64,000 bases of DNA from positions 80,868 through 144,867 of the forward strand of contig JAJDAC010000015.1 of NCBI GenBank assembly GCA_029262065.1. The letters are read 5' to 3'. The stretch's first letter is position 1, and each line of letters opens with the position of its first letter. This document shows positions 37,254-46,171 of this stretch, in pieces. The notes beneath the pieces are model-generated. The model was not told the origin of the DNA. It was given only the letters and a program-made list of their open reading frames with translations, and did not search any database. Origin of the DNA: Candidatus Krumholzibacteriota bacterium. GTDB lineage: Bacteria > Krumholzibacteriota > Krumholzibacteriia > JAJRXK01. The position numbers and the translations under genes were made by a program.

Positions 37254-38294
37254 TCAGAAGGCGAGGTCCTGCGATGGACGAAAGCCGAAACCATGGTTTC
37301 CGGCCGAGGTTCCGGCCCCACAAGTGAGGCGTTTGGCCGACCGCGCGGCGCCGGCGCCTCCGGCGTAGTTGCCTCCGCGAGCCTGGCGTTCCCCGGAAAC
37401 GCCAGGTCGCAGTCCCGTCCCCTTCTCAGGTTGTACTTCATAGCTGAAGTAGTCGTCCCGGCACCATTCATTCAGGTTCCCGTGGACGTCGAACAGGCCG
37501 AACGCATTGCATTCGAACATTCCTATTTCAGCGGTCTCGTTCCCATACCCGTCTCGCCAGGGTTCCGTCATGCCCTCCATCTCGATCCAATCCGGCGGGC
37601 ACTCCGCACTGCCGATGTTCGCGAACTGGATCAGATCGCGCTTGTTGTCCCCCATCGCCCAAGTCGTCGTGGTTCCCGCGCGGCACATGTACTCCCACTG
37701 TGCCTCAGTCGGAAACGTCAGGTTGGCCTCGCTACACCAGGCCTCCACATCAAGGGGGCTTATCCCGCCGACAGGGAGTTGATCTGATCCGGAAAACGAG
37801 CCGCCCTCTATAGCTGCGGGGGTTGCTATCTTGGCCCAGGCCTCCTGCGTGCACTCCGTCCGCGCGATCAGGAATGGATCCAAGGTGACCCAATGCTGAA
37901 GCTCGTCGGCTCGGCGATTCGCCTCGTTCGCCGGAGATCCCATCTGGAACCTTCCGCCCGGCACCAGCGCGAATTCGAGACCCGTCTTGCGGTGCGACCA
38001 GATCGACATCCAGTACGCGACTTCGCCCGCTGAAAAACGCTCGACGCGCAGAAAGGTGAACCCCGAGAACTCTTCCGGCCAGTGCGCTTTGGCTTCGTGT
38101 GCAAGAGCCTCGATGGCCGGCTTGCCCAGTTCGGCATATTCCGAACGCTCCCTCAATACGTCGAGTGATACTGCCTCCCCCAACTGATCGACGGCGGGAA
38201 CACTATCCTGCGTCGACTCGGCTTTCTGCGCGGGAGCGCAGGCGAGCAGCGTGGCAACGAAGTGCATGGCAAAGATGGTGGGATGGTTTCGCAT
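37254..38294 (-). CDS. FGE/SUMF1-fold lipoprotein
   Basis: 346 residues from the ATG at 38294; the frame is open to 38348. A lipoprotein signal with lipobox TLLAC leads to a short helical part and then the formylglycine-generating-enzyme fold: GGRFQMGSPANEANRR, ECTQEAWAKI, LPVGGISPLDVEAWCSEA, FPTEAQWEYMCRAGT, FDVHGNLNEWCRDDY and GFGFRP. The aerobic FGE active-site Cys pair is not clearly present (only one Cys near ARSAKRLTCGAG), so this may be a non-catalytic C-lectin-like member, as in DGR-type or EgtB-related proteins. I see no sulphatase in the window. Confidence 0.8.
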   Translation of the reverse strand: MRNHPTIFAMHFVATLLACAPAQKAESTQDSVPAVDQLGEAVSLDVLRERSEYAELGKPAIEALAHEAKAHWPEEFSGFTFLRVERFSAGEVAYWMSIWSHRKTGLEFALVPGGRFQMGSPANEANRRADELQHWVTLDPFLIARTECTQEAWAKIATPAAIEGGSFSGSDQLPVGGISPLDVEAWCSEANLTFPTEAQWEYMCRAGTTTTWAMGDNKRDLIQFANIGSAECPPDWIEMEGMTEPWRDGYGNETAEIGMFECNAFGLFDVHGNLNEWCRDDYFSYEVQPEKGTGLRPGVSGERQARGGNYAGGAGAARSAKRLTCGAGTSAGNHGFGFRPSQDLAF

Positions 38295-38407
38295 GGCTCG
38301 GTGAGCAGCAGGATACATCACCGAACCGCCGCAAGCTACTACCCACAAATGCCTCGCTGACCACGTCGCGCTATCTTCCGTCTCCCCAAGACTCCTCAGA
38401 AGACGCG

Positions 38408-40765
38408 CTACTTCAGAAGCACCGCGCGTCCCGTCGCGCGAATCCCAGGACCATTCAGCCGCAGGAAGTACGAACCGGAGGCTACCTCACGGCCAAGACG
38501 ATCGCGGCCGTCCCAGGTGAACGATTGCTCTCCCGCCTTGATCCAACCGCGGTGAATCGTATCGACGAGCCGGCCGTCCAGCGAGTACACACGCAGCGAA
38601 ACATCGGCGTCGTTCTCAAGTTCGAAGCTCACGCGCGTGCGAGGGTTGAAAGGATTGGGCGCGAGACGCAGGCGCGAGACGACGGACGTCTGCGGCGGCA
38701 CGGCGGTCGCGACCGACGAGGTGACGTGGGTCACCAACACGCTCTCGGTGCCCTGAAAGGACGTGTTCCACAGGACCACGCTCTGCAGGGGAGCGATGGG
38801 ATTCTCCACGAGGATCCGGATTTCGTTTCCCGTCGCGCTGCGTTTGGAGATTCCCGGAACGGTGATGGTCGAACCATCGTCGAGGAACACGGTGTAGCCG
38901 TAGGGCGCCATGGTACTGGGATACTCCTCGATGGCCACCCGGGACGGTAGGCGACTGTTTCCCACCGTAGCCACGTCGCCGAACGACAGACCGGCAAACT
39001 GGTCCACGAACTGGCCGTCGTTCATCACGACCACACGGGCCGTGACGGCGTTCATCGACGAGTAGTCCACGGCGAAGGTGAAGTCGATGTGGTTGTTGCG
39101 GAGTACCATGCTGCCACCCGAGCGAGGTGAGAGGCCCGCCGGCTCGATGAACGCTTCGATATCCTGCCGGTCGAACCCATTCAGCAGGATGTGGTCGACG
39201 CTGCGAGTGACTACCTCCAGCTGTTGCGGCATACCTTCGACCACCAACGAGGCACCCGGAGCCAGGTCCTTACGATCGGTCAGTGCGAGCAGGTTGCCAC
39301 CCCCGCGGTTGATCGCGCCTTGGCCGAGCACCGTAGCCAACGAAAAAACACTCGTGCTGTCGGGAACCACACCGCGGGGCCCGTCGTAGCGAAGGACGAT
39401 GTCTTCGACAATGCCAGAGCCGCCAAAGGTAAGGTCCATTCGACTGGCGACGTAGGGAGGCGCAGGCGAGTTGAGGATGAGGTGCACCTCGTCGACCTGC
39501 ACGGTGCCGCCGAAGGGCGCCTGCATCGTGACCTCCGGATCGAAGCGAAACAGAAAGCCCAGGTCGAACTGGCCGGCGAAGAAGCTACCGGTGCCGGTAG
39601 GAAGGGTGGTTTCCAATACCACGTTGGAAGCGCCCGGGGGTGGCACGGCGGCCACCTGGCCGTCGTTGTAGTAGATGGCCCGACCGGTGGCAGCTACGCC
39701 GGAAAAGTCGGCACTGAGTTCAACCGTCGAGGCCACTCGCGCAGCTTGCGCCGTGGCCAGGACCACCTCGCCCGCGCCCAGGTCTCCGAGCAGCGCCACG
39801 TCGATGCATTCGGCTCCCGATCCCTTCAATAAGACCTCCTCGAAACTAATACCGAGCTTGCGCCAGTGGTCTTCGAGGGTCATGGACACGCCGGATTGTC
39901 CGCAGCCGGCGAGATTCAGCAGCTTCGCTCCGTCGCTCAACGGCAAGAAGCTCGTCGAGCCCAACGCGGTCAGGCGGATGGCATCGACGGTGAGATTCGC
40001 GGCGACCACCTCCAACGTTCCCAAACCCGGGCGGTCCACCATGAATTCCATTTCATGGAAGCGGGTCAGGTACTTCTCGAACGATTGTGCGGGAATGATA
40101 AACATCTCGTCGCCTTCCTCGTCGTCCTCGTCGTCACCCTTGCCGAAGTCGAACGCGAAGCCGGTGTTCTGGGGAAACCGAACGCGCATGCCGGAGGGTA
40201 CACGTCCCGCTCCTCCGCTCGGATCGGCCATGCTGGGCGCATCGGCGGGAACGGCGGTCCGCAACAGCTCGGCCCCCAGGGGCACCGCGTCCGCGCGCAA
40301 CAAACTGGGACTGTTGAGGGTCCGAACGAGATTTCCGTCGTCATAGATCTCCACACGCACGCCCCCGCTTGACAGCGCGGGAAAGCTCGCCGTCAGCACG
40401 GCCCGCGTTCCGAGGATGTCTACATCGAGTTGCACAGCCGTCTGGTCAGGAACGCCGTCGACCGTGGCCGTCGCCGTCAGGTTGAAGAATGGACCGTCCC
40501 CGTACGCGCTGGGAGCAAAGAAGGGTGCCCATTCGATGCCACCACCGCCGGGGCCCAGCGGCATGGCCAGACCGTCGCCGGCGCCGGGGATGACGGCCAC
40601 CAGTTGGGGCGGCGGGCCGGGCAGGACCGTCAACGATCCCTGCCCTCGCGGCTGGAAAGACAGCCCACTGAACTCGGCAGCGCCTTTACTACCGGCGCCA
40701 GCGCCATTGGTAACAACGGCCAGAAGTGCGAGGACGAACAAGACGGAAAGAAGCGAACGACGCAT
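38408..40765 (-). CDS. Secreted protein with sorting module, IPT/TIG-like repeats
   Basis: 785 residues from the ATG at 40765 with CGGAGG upstream; the frame is open to 41086 but that part is shadow. A signal peptide (MRRSLLSVLFVLALLAVVTNGAGA) precedes a long beta-rich region without obvious enzymes (VDGVPDQTAVQLDVDILGTRAV, VEIYDDGNLVRTL), an acidic patch (GKGDDEDDEEGDEM, near 210), further beta repeats and the sorting module (APNPFNPRTRVSF, GREVASGSYFLRL) ending AVLLK. A calcium-binding role of the acidic patch is possible. It is probably a surface adhesin or scaffold; the function is unknown. Confidence 0.8.
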   Translation of the reverse strand: MRRSLLSVLFVLALLAVVTNGAGAGSKGAAEFSGLSFQPRGQGSLTVLPGPPPQLVAVIPGAGDGLAMPLGPGGGGIEWAPFFAPSAYGDGPFFNLTATATVDGVPDQTAVQLDVDILGTRAVLTASFPALSSGGVRVEIYDDGNLVRTLNSPSLLRADAVPLGAELLRTAVPADAPSMADPSGGAGRVPSGMRVRFPQNTGFAFDFGKGDDEDDEEGDEMFIIPAQSFEKYLTRFHEMEFMVDRPGLGTLEVVAANLTVDAIRLTALGSTSFLPLSDGAKLLNLAGCGQSGVSMTLEDHWRKLGISFEEVLLKGSGAECIDVALLGDLGAGEVVLATAQAARVASTVELSADFSGVAATGRAIYYNDGQVAAVPPPGASNVVLETTLPTGTGSFFAGQFDLGFLFRFDPEVTMQAPFGGTVQVDEVHLILNSPAPPYVASRMDLTFGGSGIVEDIVLRYDGPRGVVPDSTSVFSLATVLGQGAINRGGGNLLALTDRKDLAPGASLVVEGMPQQLEVVTRSVDHILLNGFDRQDIEAFIEPAGLSPRSGGSMVLRNNHIDFTFAVDYSSMNAVTARVVVMNDGQFVDQFAGLSFGDVATVGNSRLPSRVAIEEYPSTMAPYGYTVFLDDGSTITVPGISKRSATGNEIRILVENPIAPLQSVVLWNTSFQGTESVLVTHVTSSVATAVPPQTSVVSRLRLAPNPFNPRTRVSFELENDADVSLRVYSLDGRLVDTIHRGWIKAGEQSFTWDGRDRLGREVASGSYFLRLNGPGIRATGRAVLLK

Positions 40766-40871
40766 GGCGAACCTCCGGGAACGGGGTCGACGGCTCCCCC
40801 GCTCACAGCGGGGTCTCGCTTCGTATTCACGCCGGGAGGGCGGTTTTCTCCTGCGATTACAAAATAGTCCG

Positions 40872-42356
40872 TCAGTCCATGTCCCGGTCCAACGGAAAGA
40901 TCGGCCTTCGCACGTTCCGGTACGGCAGACGTTCGTAGTGCAGCGTGCAAAGGGCGCCACTGTCGCAGACGATGACCTGGCCGGCGATGGGCTCAAAGGC
41001 AGCCCGAAAATGCTGCATCGATTTGAGCGCGATGACGTCTTTGTTTTCGGGCTCGATGCCGAACGCCTTGAACTGTTGCAGGTCAAGCATCTGCGCGGCG
41101 ATCGTCACGATCAAGATCTCAATACCGTCAACGAGCAGAACCGCGCTCGGACCATAGGATCGCGACAACCCGCCCAGGATCGGTCCGTCCCCCACGTATT
41201 CCCCGTCGCTGATCGAGAGTAGCTTTCCGTCGAGAGCTAGCGGGCCGCCGCCAAACGAGGCGTCGATCTTGCCGCCGAGAACAACACGAACGTGTTCACC
41301 TATCTCTACGTCCTGGAGCGTTCGGGCTACCTCGCCGTCCACCATCGGCCCGAAGCAAGCGTTTTGCACATTCGCCGCGAGGAGCGCGCCAAGTAAGGCG
41401 GTGGAGTCGCCATAGGCTCCGGCACCAGGGTTATCGGCGTAGTCCGCGATCACAAGCGGACCGTCCTTGGCGTCGAAACCAGCGGCAACGCCGGCCGCCG
41501 CCTCAACTGTCAGGAAGTCCATCAGCACTTCATGGCGCCTGTCCCAGATGTCGTCGGCCAGCGTCTCGGCGAAGGCAACGTGGGAGTCGAGGTTACCCTG
41601 GCCGGTGACCAAAACCGTCGGTCCGACGTCGGCGATATCTGTACTGGCGAACCCCGCGTTGATACTGACCGCGAACACGTCGGCTTGCTCTTCATACTTT
41701 CGGGCGGCCGCCAGGCGCTCGATCATCGGGCCAATATCGGTGCGACCCCCGTTGGTTTCCTCGAGCATGGGACGGTCCACGCGGATCGTGCGCGGTGTGA
41801 TTTCACCGGCCATGGTTCTGTGCAGTATCTTGCCCGCCCACTCGCCGGTCTTGCGCATGTCGACGTGCGGGTACGTCTGAAACGACACAATGATATCGGC
41901 GAGCGCGCACATCTGCCGACTGACGTTCGCGTGAGGATCCAGCGTGATGGCGATCGGCGTATCGTTGCCGCAGGCGGCTCGAACGCGACGCAAGATTTCG
42001 CCGTCGCCGTCGTCGCAGAAATCAAGAACCATCGCGCCATGCAAGGCGAGGAGAATGCCATCGAAACCACCCTGCTCGACCGCCGCGACGATCGGATCAC
42101 AAAGCCACTCGAACGCAGCTCGCATCACCTTGCCGCTCGGCCCCGCCGCCGCACTGAGCACGTGTTCGATTTGCCAGCCATGCGCCTGGCCTGCATCCAG
42201 AAAACCGGCGAGCTCGGTATTGGCCTCACGTCGCTGGGCGATTGCCTCGTCGCCAAGGCGAACGAAGCGGTCCTTGAACGCCTGTTTGCCGGTCAGCAAA
42301 CGACTGAAGGTGTTGGTCTCGTGTGAAAATTCTGCCGTGAGGACTCGAAATGTCAT
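40872..42356 (-). CDS. M81-family (MlrC/microcystinase-like) metallohydrolase
   Basis: 494 residues, the usual length. Family motifs are easy to see: AEFSHETNTFS at the N-terminus, GILLALHGAMV, TLDPHANVS, SFQTYPHVDMRKTG and a C-terminal MlrC_C part (GDGPILGG, VTIAAQMLDL, KSMQHFRAAFEP). The best-known member opens linearised microcystin, but most act on unknown amides or peptides, and many sit beside amino-acid racemases. No signal peptide is present, so it is cytoplasmic. Directly upstream lies the stump of a racemase gene (42387-42491), and the intact racemase paralogue is at 46172, so the substrate may be a D-amino-acid derivative; this is inference. Confidence 0.9.
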   Translation of the reverse strand: MTFRVLTAEFSHETNTFSRLLTGKQAFKDRFVRLGDEAIAQRREANTELAGFLDAGQAHGWQIEHVLSAAAGPSGKVMRAAFEWLCDPIVAAVEQGGFDGILLALHGAMVLDFCDDGDGEILRRVRAACGNDTPIAITLDPHANVSRQMCALADIIVSFQTYPHVDMRKTGEWAGKILHRTMAGEITPRTIRVDRPMLEETNGGRTDIGPMIERLAAARKYEEQADVFAVSINAGFASTDIADVGPTVLVTGQGNLDSHVAFAETLADDIWDRRHEVLMDFLTVEAAAGVAAGFDAKDGPLVIADYADNPGAGAYGDSTALLGALLAANVQNACFGPMVDGEVARTLQDVEIGEHVRVVLGGKIDASFGGGPLALDGKLLSISDGEYVGDGPILGGLSRSYGPSAVLLVDGIEILIVTIAAQMLDLQQFKAFGIEPENKDVIALKSMQHFRAAFEPIAGQVIVCDSGALCTLHYERLPYRNVRRPIFPLDRDMD

Positions 42357-42386
42357 TCGTCAACTCCGTAGCGAAGCGGGACTTCG

Positions 42387-42491
42387 CTAATTCCGGTTCT
42401 TCATGACCTTTGCGAGGAAGGGTGAGGTCATAGCGGGTACCAACGTACTGTAATTGAGATGAAACGCGATCTCGGTGCCAATGGCGCGCCC
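42387..42491 (-). pseudogene. C-terminal remnant of an amino-acid racemase paralogue
   Basis: About 34 codons give AIGTEIAFHLNYSTLV and AMTSPFLAKVM, matching AIGAEMKFQLNYSALV and AMTSPFVQNVV, the C-terminus of the intact racemase at 46172-47266. The rest of the gene is absent; upstream DNA now holds plus-strand small genes. The remnant ends 30 bp before the M81 gene, so an ancestral racemase-M81 operon lost the body of its first gene. Confidence 0.8.
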
Positions 42492-42553
42492 TTCCCACCG
42501 AGCGTACCTTCTAGCTAGTATTTCACGATTTCCCAAGCCAGAGGTGGTGCCCC

Positions 42554-42685
42554 ATGGGCGACAAGTCACCAAAGTCCAAGGAACGGAACAAGAAGCAGGA
42601 TGCCGCCCAGAAAAGCCGGGAGAAAGCCGAGGCATTCTCCAAGGCGAACCGGGCTCCTGCAGCGCCGCTAAAGAAGAATAAATAG
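42554..42685 (+). CDS. Tiny Lys-rich protein (MGDKSxKSK type)
   Basis: 43 residues: MGDKSPKSKERNKKQDAAQ, then a KSREKAEAFSKAN segment and a KKNK end. AGAGGTGG lies before the ATG. I recall similar very short MGDKSPK-starting proteins in many bacterial genomes, annotated as hypothetical. It is almost wholly charged, with no hydrophobic core, and probably unfolded or nucleic-acid binding. It is followed after 48 bp by the DUF4404 gene and is likely in one transcript with it. Confidence 0.7.
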   Translation: MGDKSPKSKERNKKQDAAQKSREKAEAFSKANRAPAAPLKKNK

Positions 42686-42733
42686 CCCTGCACATCACGG
42701 GTCGGCAACTACAAACCAGGAAATGAGAACAAG

Positions 42734-42985
42734 ATGCCGCGCAAAGCAGCGACAAGGGCGATCGACGAACTGAAGGTCGAACTGACGAGGATCCCGAAAG
42801 AGACCGGCAAGCTTGAGGAGTTACTTGAGCAAGCAAGAGAGGGTGTTGAGGACTATACGCCGGAGGCCATCAAGGACCTGATCGAAACCCTGCAACGGGA
42901 GTCGGATGACTTCGAGGTCGAGCACCCACGCGTCACGGCGTTGATCAACCAGGTGATGCATGCGCTGAGTGGTCTTGGCATCTAG
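42734..42985 (+). CDS. DUF4404-family small helical protein
   Basis: 83 residues, all helical (IDELKVELTRIPKETGKLEELLEQA, then IKDLIETLQRESDDFEVEHPRVTALINQVMHAL). The FEVEHP-x-VTALINQVMHALSGLGI end fits DUF4404. The role is unknown; no signal peptide or membrane helix. A strong hairpin terminator follows 49 bp later. Confidence 0.8.
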   Translation: MPRKAATRAIDELKVELTRIPKETGKLEELLEQAREGVEDYTPEAIKDLIETLQRESDDFEVEHPRVTALINQVMHALSGLGI

Positions 42986-43033
42986 ATTGCGGGTTCATAT
43001 GAGCGGCCAGTCGGAGCAACCGGTTCTGGCACT

Positions 43034-43064
43034 CGAGAAGGCCCGGCATTCCCGGGCCTTCTCG
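43034..43064. terminator. Bidirectional-looking terminator hairpin
   Basis: A perfect 13-bp stem (CGAGAAGGCCCGG / CCGGGCCTTCTCG) with a 5-nt loop between the convergent genes at 42985 and 43074. No long T tract on either side. Confidence 0.75.
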
Positions 43065-43073
43065 GTGTAATCG

Positions 43074-43448
43074 TCAGTCGCTCCAGAGAACGGCGCCGAG
43101 CGCGAGGCCCAGGCCGAACGGTTCCGCACTGTCGATGATCCCATTCTGGGGATCGATGTCGTCGGTGATCGTCTGCACCGTGATCCTGGCGAGACCGGTT
43201 GCCTTGGGAGCCAACGAAACGATCGTCGAAGCGGTATGCACCTGTGAGCCGTCGTCGTAGTGCGCAACCACCTGAACTTCGATCGGTGAGGTGCTGGTGT
43301 TGGTAACTGGCATGGAGATGCTGTTCCCTTTGATCTTGGCCTGGTTGACCGAGTACCCGATCGGATCGGGATTCTCGATGATCCCGTGTACCAGGGCCGG
43401 CACGAGAACCATCGAGATCAGGGCCGTGGCAAGCAAATAGCTCCGCAT
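43074..43448 (-). CDS. Exported small protein, unknown
   Basis: 124 residues from the ATG at 43448 with AGGAG upstream; a start at 43466 would put the ribosome site inside the gene. A signal peptide (MRSYLLATALISMVLVPALVHG) is followed by an Ig-like beta domain (GYSVNQAKIKGNSISMPVTNTSTSPIEVQVVAHYDDG, RITVQTITDD) and a Gly-rich end. There are no cysteines or catalytic motifs. It may assemble on the surface; the function is unknown. Confidence 0.7.
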   Translation of the reverse strand: MRSYLLATALISMVLVPALVHGIIENPDPIGYSVNQAKIKGNSISMPVTNTSTSPIEVQVVAHYDDGSQVHTASTIVSLAPKATGLARITVQTITDDIDPQNGIIDSAEPFGLGLALGAVLWSD

Positions 43449-43540
43449 ATACTTCTCCTCGGACATGCGTGTACCTCGACTGGAGGCACACGCGGTGGGT
43501 CCAACATTGGTTTTCGTATGAGGGAGTGTTTCGATGCGTG

Positions 43541-43564
43541 GGGCCCGGCGTCCACCGGGCCCCG
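43541..43564 (-). terminator. Hairpin downstream of the 43573-43944 gene
   Basis: Perfect 9-bp GC stem (GGGGCCCGG / CCGGGCCCC) around a 6-nt loop, 8 bp past the stop codon. No T run, so it may only protect the transcript end. Confidence 0.5.
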
Positions 43565-43572
43565 GTTGCGAA

Positions 43573-43944
43573 CTACAGGTCCAGGTTCTTGTAACCCAGG
43601 TCGCGGCAGTTGCCGTTGGCGATACTCAACCAGTTGGTCTTGGTCGCCAGTTTGTGAACTTTCCCGCCGCCAGAATAGATCAGCGGCTCCTTGCTGGAGC
43701 CACAGCGCAGAAATACCGCGGGACCGGCCGAGCTGCCACCGGAGCACGAGGCCGAACTCGTGATCTGGATGACTGGGTCGCCGATTTGACAGGGAATCGT
43801 AGGCTCGCCAGTGAATACAACGGCTGTGGTGGTGGCCGTACAACCAAAGCTGAAGCTGAAACATGTGGCCGCAGACGCCGAAATGGCGCCGGCCATGACG
43901 AAAGCCAGCGTCAAACTGAGCACTAGGATCTTGCGCGAAGACAT
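43573..43944 (-). CDS. Exported Cys-containing small protein, unknown
   Basis: 123 residues from the ATG at 43944 (GGAGAGAG upstream); the ATG at 44022 adds a poor leader. A signal peptide (LVLSLTLAFVMAGAISASAA) precedes a mature part with six cysteines (ATCFSFSFGCTAT, TIPCQIGD, SASCSGG, FLRCGSS, GNCRDLG), probably in three disulphides. No known family. It is in tandem with the small exported gene at 43074, 124 bp apart. Confidence 0.65.
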   Translation of the reverse strand: MSSRKILVLSLTLAFVMAGAISASAATCFSFSFGCTATTTAVVFTGEPTIPCQIGDPVIQITSSASCSGGSSAGPAVFLRCGSSKEPLIYSGGGKVHKLATKTNWLSIANGNCRDLGYKNLDL

Positions 43945-44190
43945 AAGACTCTCTCCTTGGAAATAGACGTAGATGTCAAATCCGCACAATCGGGCATCCG
44001 TGCTGAGGGGACACAGCAGCACACGACGGCGCGGCGTGCTTCAATGGCACGTGCACGGACGTTTCGTTTTTCTTGAGGGAGATGCCGAGACGGCAGGAGT
44101 GGTTACTACGTTAGGGTAAGTCACGAACCCCGTCAAGGCGCTCCGCGGATATTCACATCGGGATTTCACCTCGGCCTCCAGAACCAAGCG

Positions 44191-45426
44191 TCAGCGCAGC
44201 ACAGTCACCTTACGCCTCGCTTCAAACGTCTCTCCCTGCACGTGCAGGAAGTAAACGCCGGCGGCCAACTGGCTGGTTCGCAGCGCCCAGGTGATGGGCT
44301 CGTTGTGTTCGACCCGCCCCTCGAACACGACATCTACGCGCCGTCCTCGCACATCGAACAGTTCCGCAGTGAGGTGCTGGTCCCGCGCGACTTCCAACAC
44401 CACGGTCGCAACCGACGCTACCGGATGAGGTGATGGGCCGCGCAATGAGAATCGCGTGTCGTTCAGCTCGAACTCGGGGGCCGAGGTTACCTGTGTACAG
44501 TCGCCGCCGCCGTCGGTAGTACGCATCATGACACCGCCGGCACCGGCCACGATGTATTCCAGGTTGGTGACCATCGAACTGGCGTACAGGTCCACGTTGG
44601 TATCGGGGTTCAATTGACACCAGGTCACGCCGGTGTCAGCGGACTTCAGCACGGTGCCTTGCTGACCCACTGCGAGTAGAAAGAACCCGCTCTGGCCACT
44701 GGACCCAACGTGGTAGAGGTCCGCGTTGGTCCCGGTGACCGACTGCGTCCATGTCACGCCCGCGTCCGAGCTGCGGAGCACGGTGCCATTGTCGCCCACC
44801 ACGACCAGCCAGGGCTGCGCCGCCTCGATGATGTGGTGCAGGTTTTCCGTGGTACCACTCACCATTTGGGACCAGTTTGCGCCACCGTCGGTGGTGCGCA
44901 GGATGACGCCGGCGTCACCTACGATCCAGTTGGTCGAATGGGTGAAGCCTGCTCCGTGGTTCAGACCTGTGCTCACACCGGAGCTGAAGGGTGACCAATC
45001 GACGCCGAAGTTTTGCGAGTTGTAGAGCGTGCCATCGGACCCCACCGCATTCGAAACACCGCTCGACCGGGAGTAGTTTCGAAAACGTGCATTCGCGTTC
45101 GGAACGTTGCGGACGAGCCACGTGGTTCCGTTCCACACGCGAACCACCCCGTTATCCCCGGACGCCCAGACCTGGGAGCTGGTATGACGCTGGCAGCCGT
45201 AGAGATCGGCGGTGGTGCTGGAGACCTCGATGTTCCAGTTCACCCGGGTGTGGTCGGAGCGGGCAATGAGACCGTTGGCCCCCACCAGGAACCGGTCCGA
45301 GAAGCCGCCCCCCGGAGCGATCTGAAGGATGTCCTCGGTCGTGCCACCGACGGAGATCTGGGACCAGCCTTGAGCCAAGACGGCATTGGGTAGGAGCAAC
45401 AAGAGAGCGAGAAATGTACGTACCAT
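44191..45426 (-). CDS. Secreted YCF48/BNR-like propeller with sorting module
   Basis: 411 residues. A signal peptide (MVRTFLALLLLLPNAVLAQ) is followed by about seven repeats of the kind WSxMVSGTTENLHHI, VVVGDNGTVLRSSDAGVTWTQSV and LLAVGQQGTVLKSADTGVTW, which are the YCF48/photosystem-II-stability-like or BNR blades. The final part is the sorting module in shortened form (PSPHPVASVATVVL, FDVRGRRVDVVF, AAGVYFLHV) ending VTVLR. It probably folds as a surface propeller; no catalytic residues are visible. Confidence 0.82.
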   Translation of the reverse strand: MVRTFLALLLLLPNAVLAQGWSQISVGGTTEDILQIAPGGGFSDRFLVGANGLIARSDHTRVNWNIEVSSTTADLYGCQRHTSSQVWASGDNGVVRVWNGTTWLVRNVPNANARFRNYSRSSGVSNAVGSDGTLYNSQNFGVDWSPFSSGVSTGLNHGAGFTHSTNWIVGDAGVILRTTDGGANWSQMVSGTTENLHHIIEAAQPWLVVVGDNGTVLRSSDAGVTWTQSVTGTNADLYHVGSSGQSGFFLLAVGQQGTVLKSADTGVTWCQLNPDTNVDLYASSMVTNLEYIVAGAGGVMMRTTDGGGDCTQVTSAPEFELNDTRFSLRGPSPHPVASVATVVLEVARDQHLTAELFDVRGRRVDVVFEGRVEHNEPITWALRTSQLAAGVYFLHVQGETFEARRKVTVLR

Positions 45427-45636
45427 GGCTTGGCCTCCGGCGATGGGTAGATGTGGCGTCTATACGGGGAACGCACGAGGGGGTCGGAACCGAACCAGAT
45501 TCCGTTGTGTTTGTACGCGTCGAAGTTTTTTTCCGCGTTTCACCAACTTCTCCGGGTCCGGATTGTATTTCATGTCAGAAGCGATAGAATAGGGACCGAA
45601 TCAACGTCAACCAACCTAGAGGAAAGGCGTCACCTG

Positions 45637-46014
45637 ATGGCGAACTCCGGAAAAGGAATCCTGCTTGCGATCGTCGTCCTGGCCGTGGCCGGAATCGCGT
45701 ATCTGACACTCAGCGATCGTGTCGGGCCGGACGAAGGGGCCGAGGGAACGATCGGGGTGACCGACCAGCACCAGGCGGAGAAAACTCGATATTATGAAGA
45801 CCTGAACAAGCTCAAGGACCTCAGCACCGACAAGATCCAGGCCCTGGGCACGATCTCCGCGAAATTCGAGAGCGCTCCGACTGAAGCCCAGAAGATGCTG
45901 GAACAGCACGGCTGGTCGAAGAAGGAGTTCGACAAGATGGTCGAAGCCGTCCGCACCGATGACGAGCTGAACAAGGTGTTCGAGGCTGGCAGGAAGTTGG
46001 CGTCGCAGCCCTAG
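45637..46014 (+). CDS. Small membrane-anchored helical protein
   Basis: 125 residues from the ATG at 45637 with AGAGGAAAGG upstream; an in-frame ATG at 45451 adds a leader unlike protein. One N-terminal membrane helix (ILLAIVVLAVAGIAYLTL) and a soluble helical tail (AEKTRYYEDLNKLKDL, KMLEQHGWSKKEFDKMVEAV) that recalls DUF-type periplasmic helical proteins with a GWSxxEF motif. The function is unknown. A terminator follows. Confidence 0.72.
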   Translation: MANSGKGILLAIVVLAVAGIAYLTLSDRVGPDEGAEGTIGVTDQHQAEKTRYYEDLNKLKDLSTDKIQALGTISAKFESAPTEAQKMLEQHGWSKKEFDKMVEAVRTDDELNKVFEAGRKLASQP

Positions 46015-46046
46015 CGTAGCCAGATTTGTTCAGCCCAAATAATCAT

Positions 46047-46075
46047 GCCCCGTCGGAGATTCCGGCGGGGCTTTT
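46047..46075 (+). terminator. Rho-independent terminator
   Basis: GCCCCG-T-CGGA stem pairs with TCCG-G-CGGGGC (one T-G wobble) with a 3-nt loop, followed by TTTT. It lies 33 bp after the small membrane protein gene. Confidence 0.85.
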
Positions 46076-46171
46076 CACAATGGATGGCGAACAACCCCTC
46101 ACCTGGTTGGTAGACGGGTCGAAAGGAAAGGCAATCGTAGTCGCGTCATCCGACCCACGGGCAGGCCCCGT

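Noticed and set aside
37382..37406. Hairpin CCTGGCGTT / AACGCCAGG
   Set aside because: It lies inside the coding part of the FGE-fold gene and has no T run.
40766..41086. N-terminal extension of the 38408-40765 gene
   Set aside because: No signal peptide at its start, Ser/Arg-rich, and it overlaps the M81 gene; the ATG at 40765 has a ribosome site and a signal peptide.
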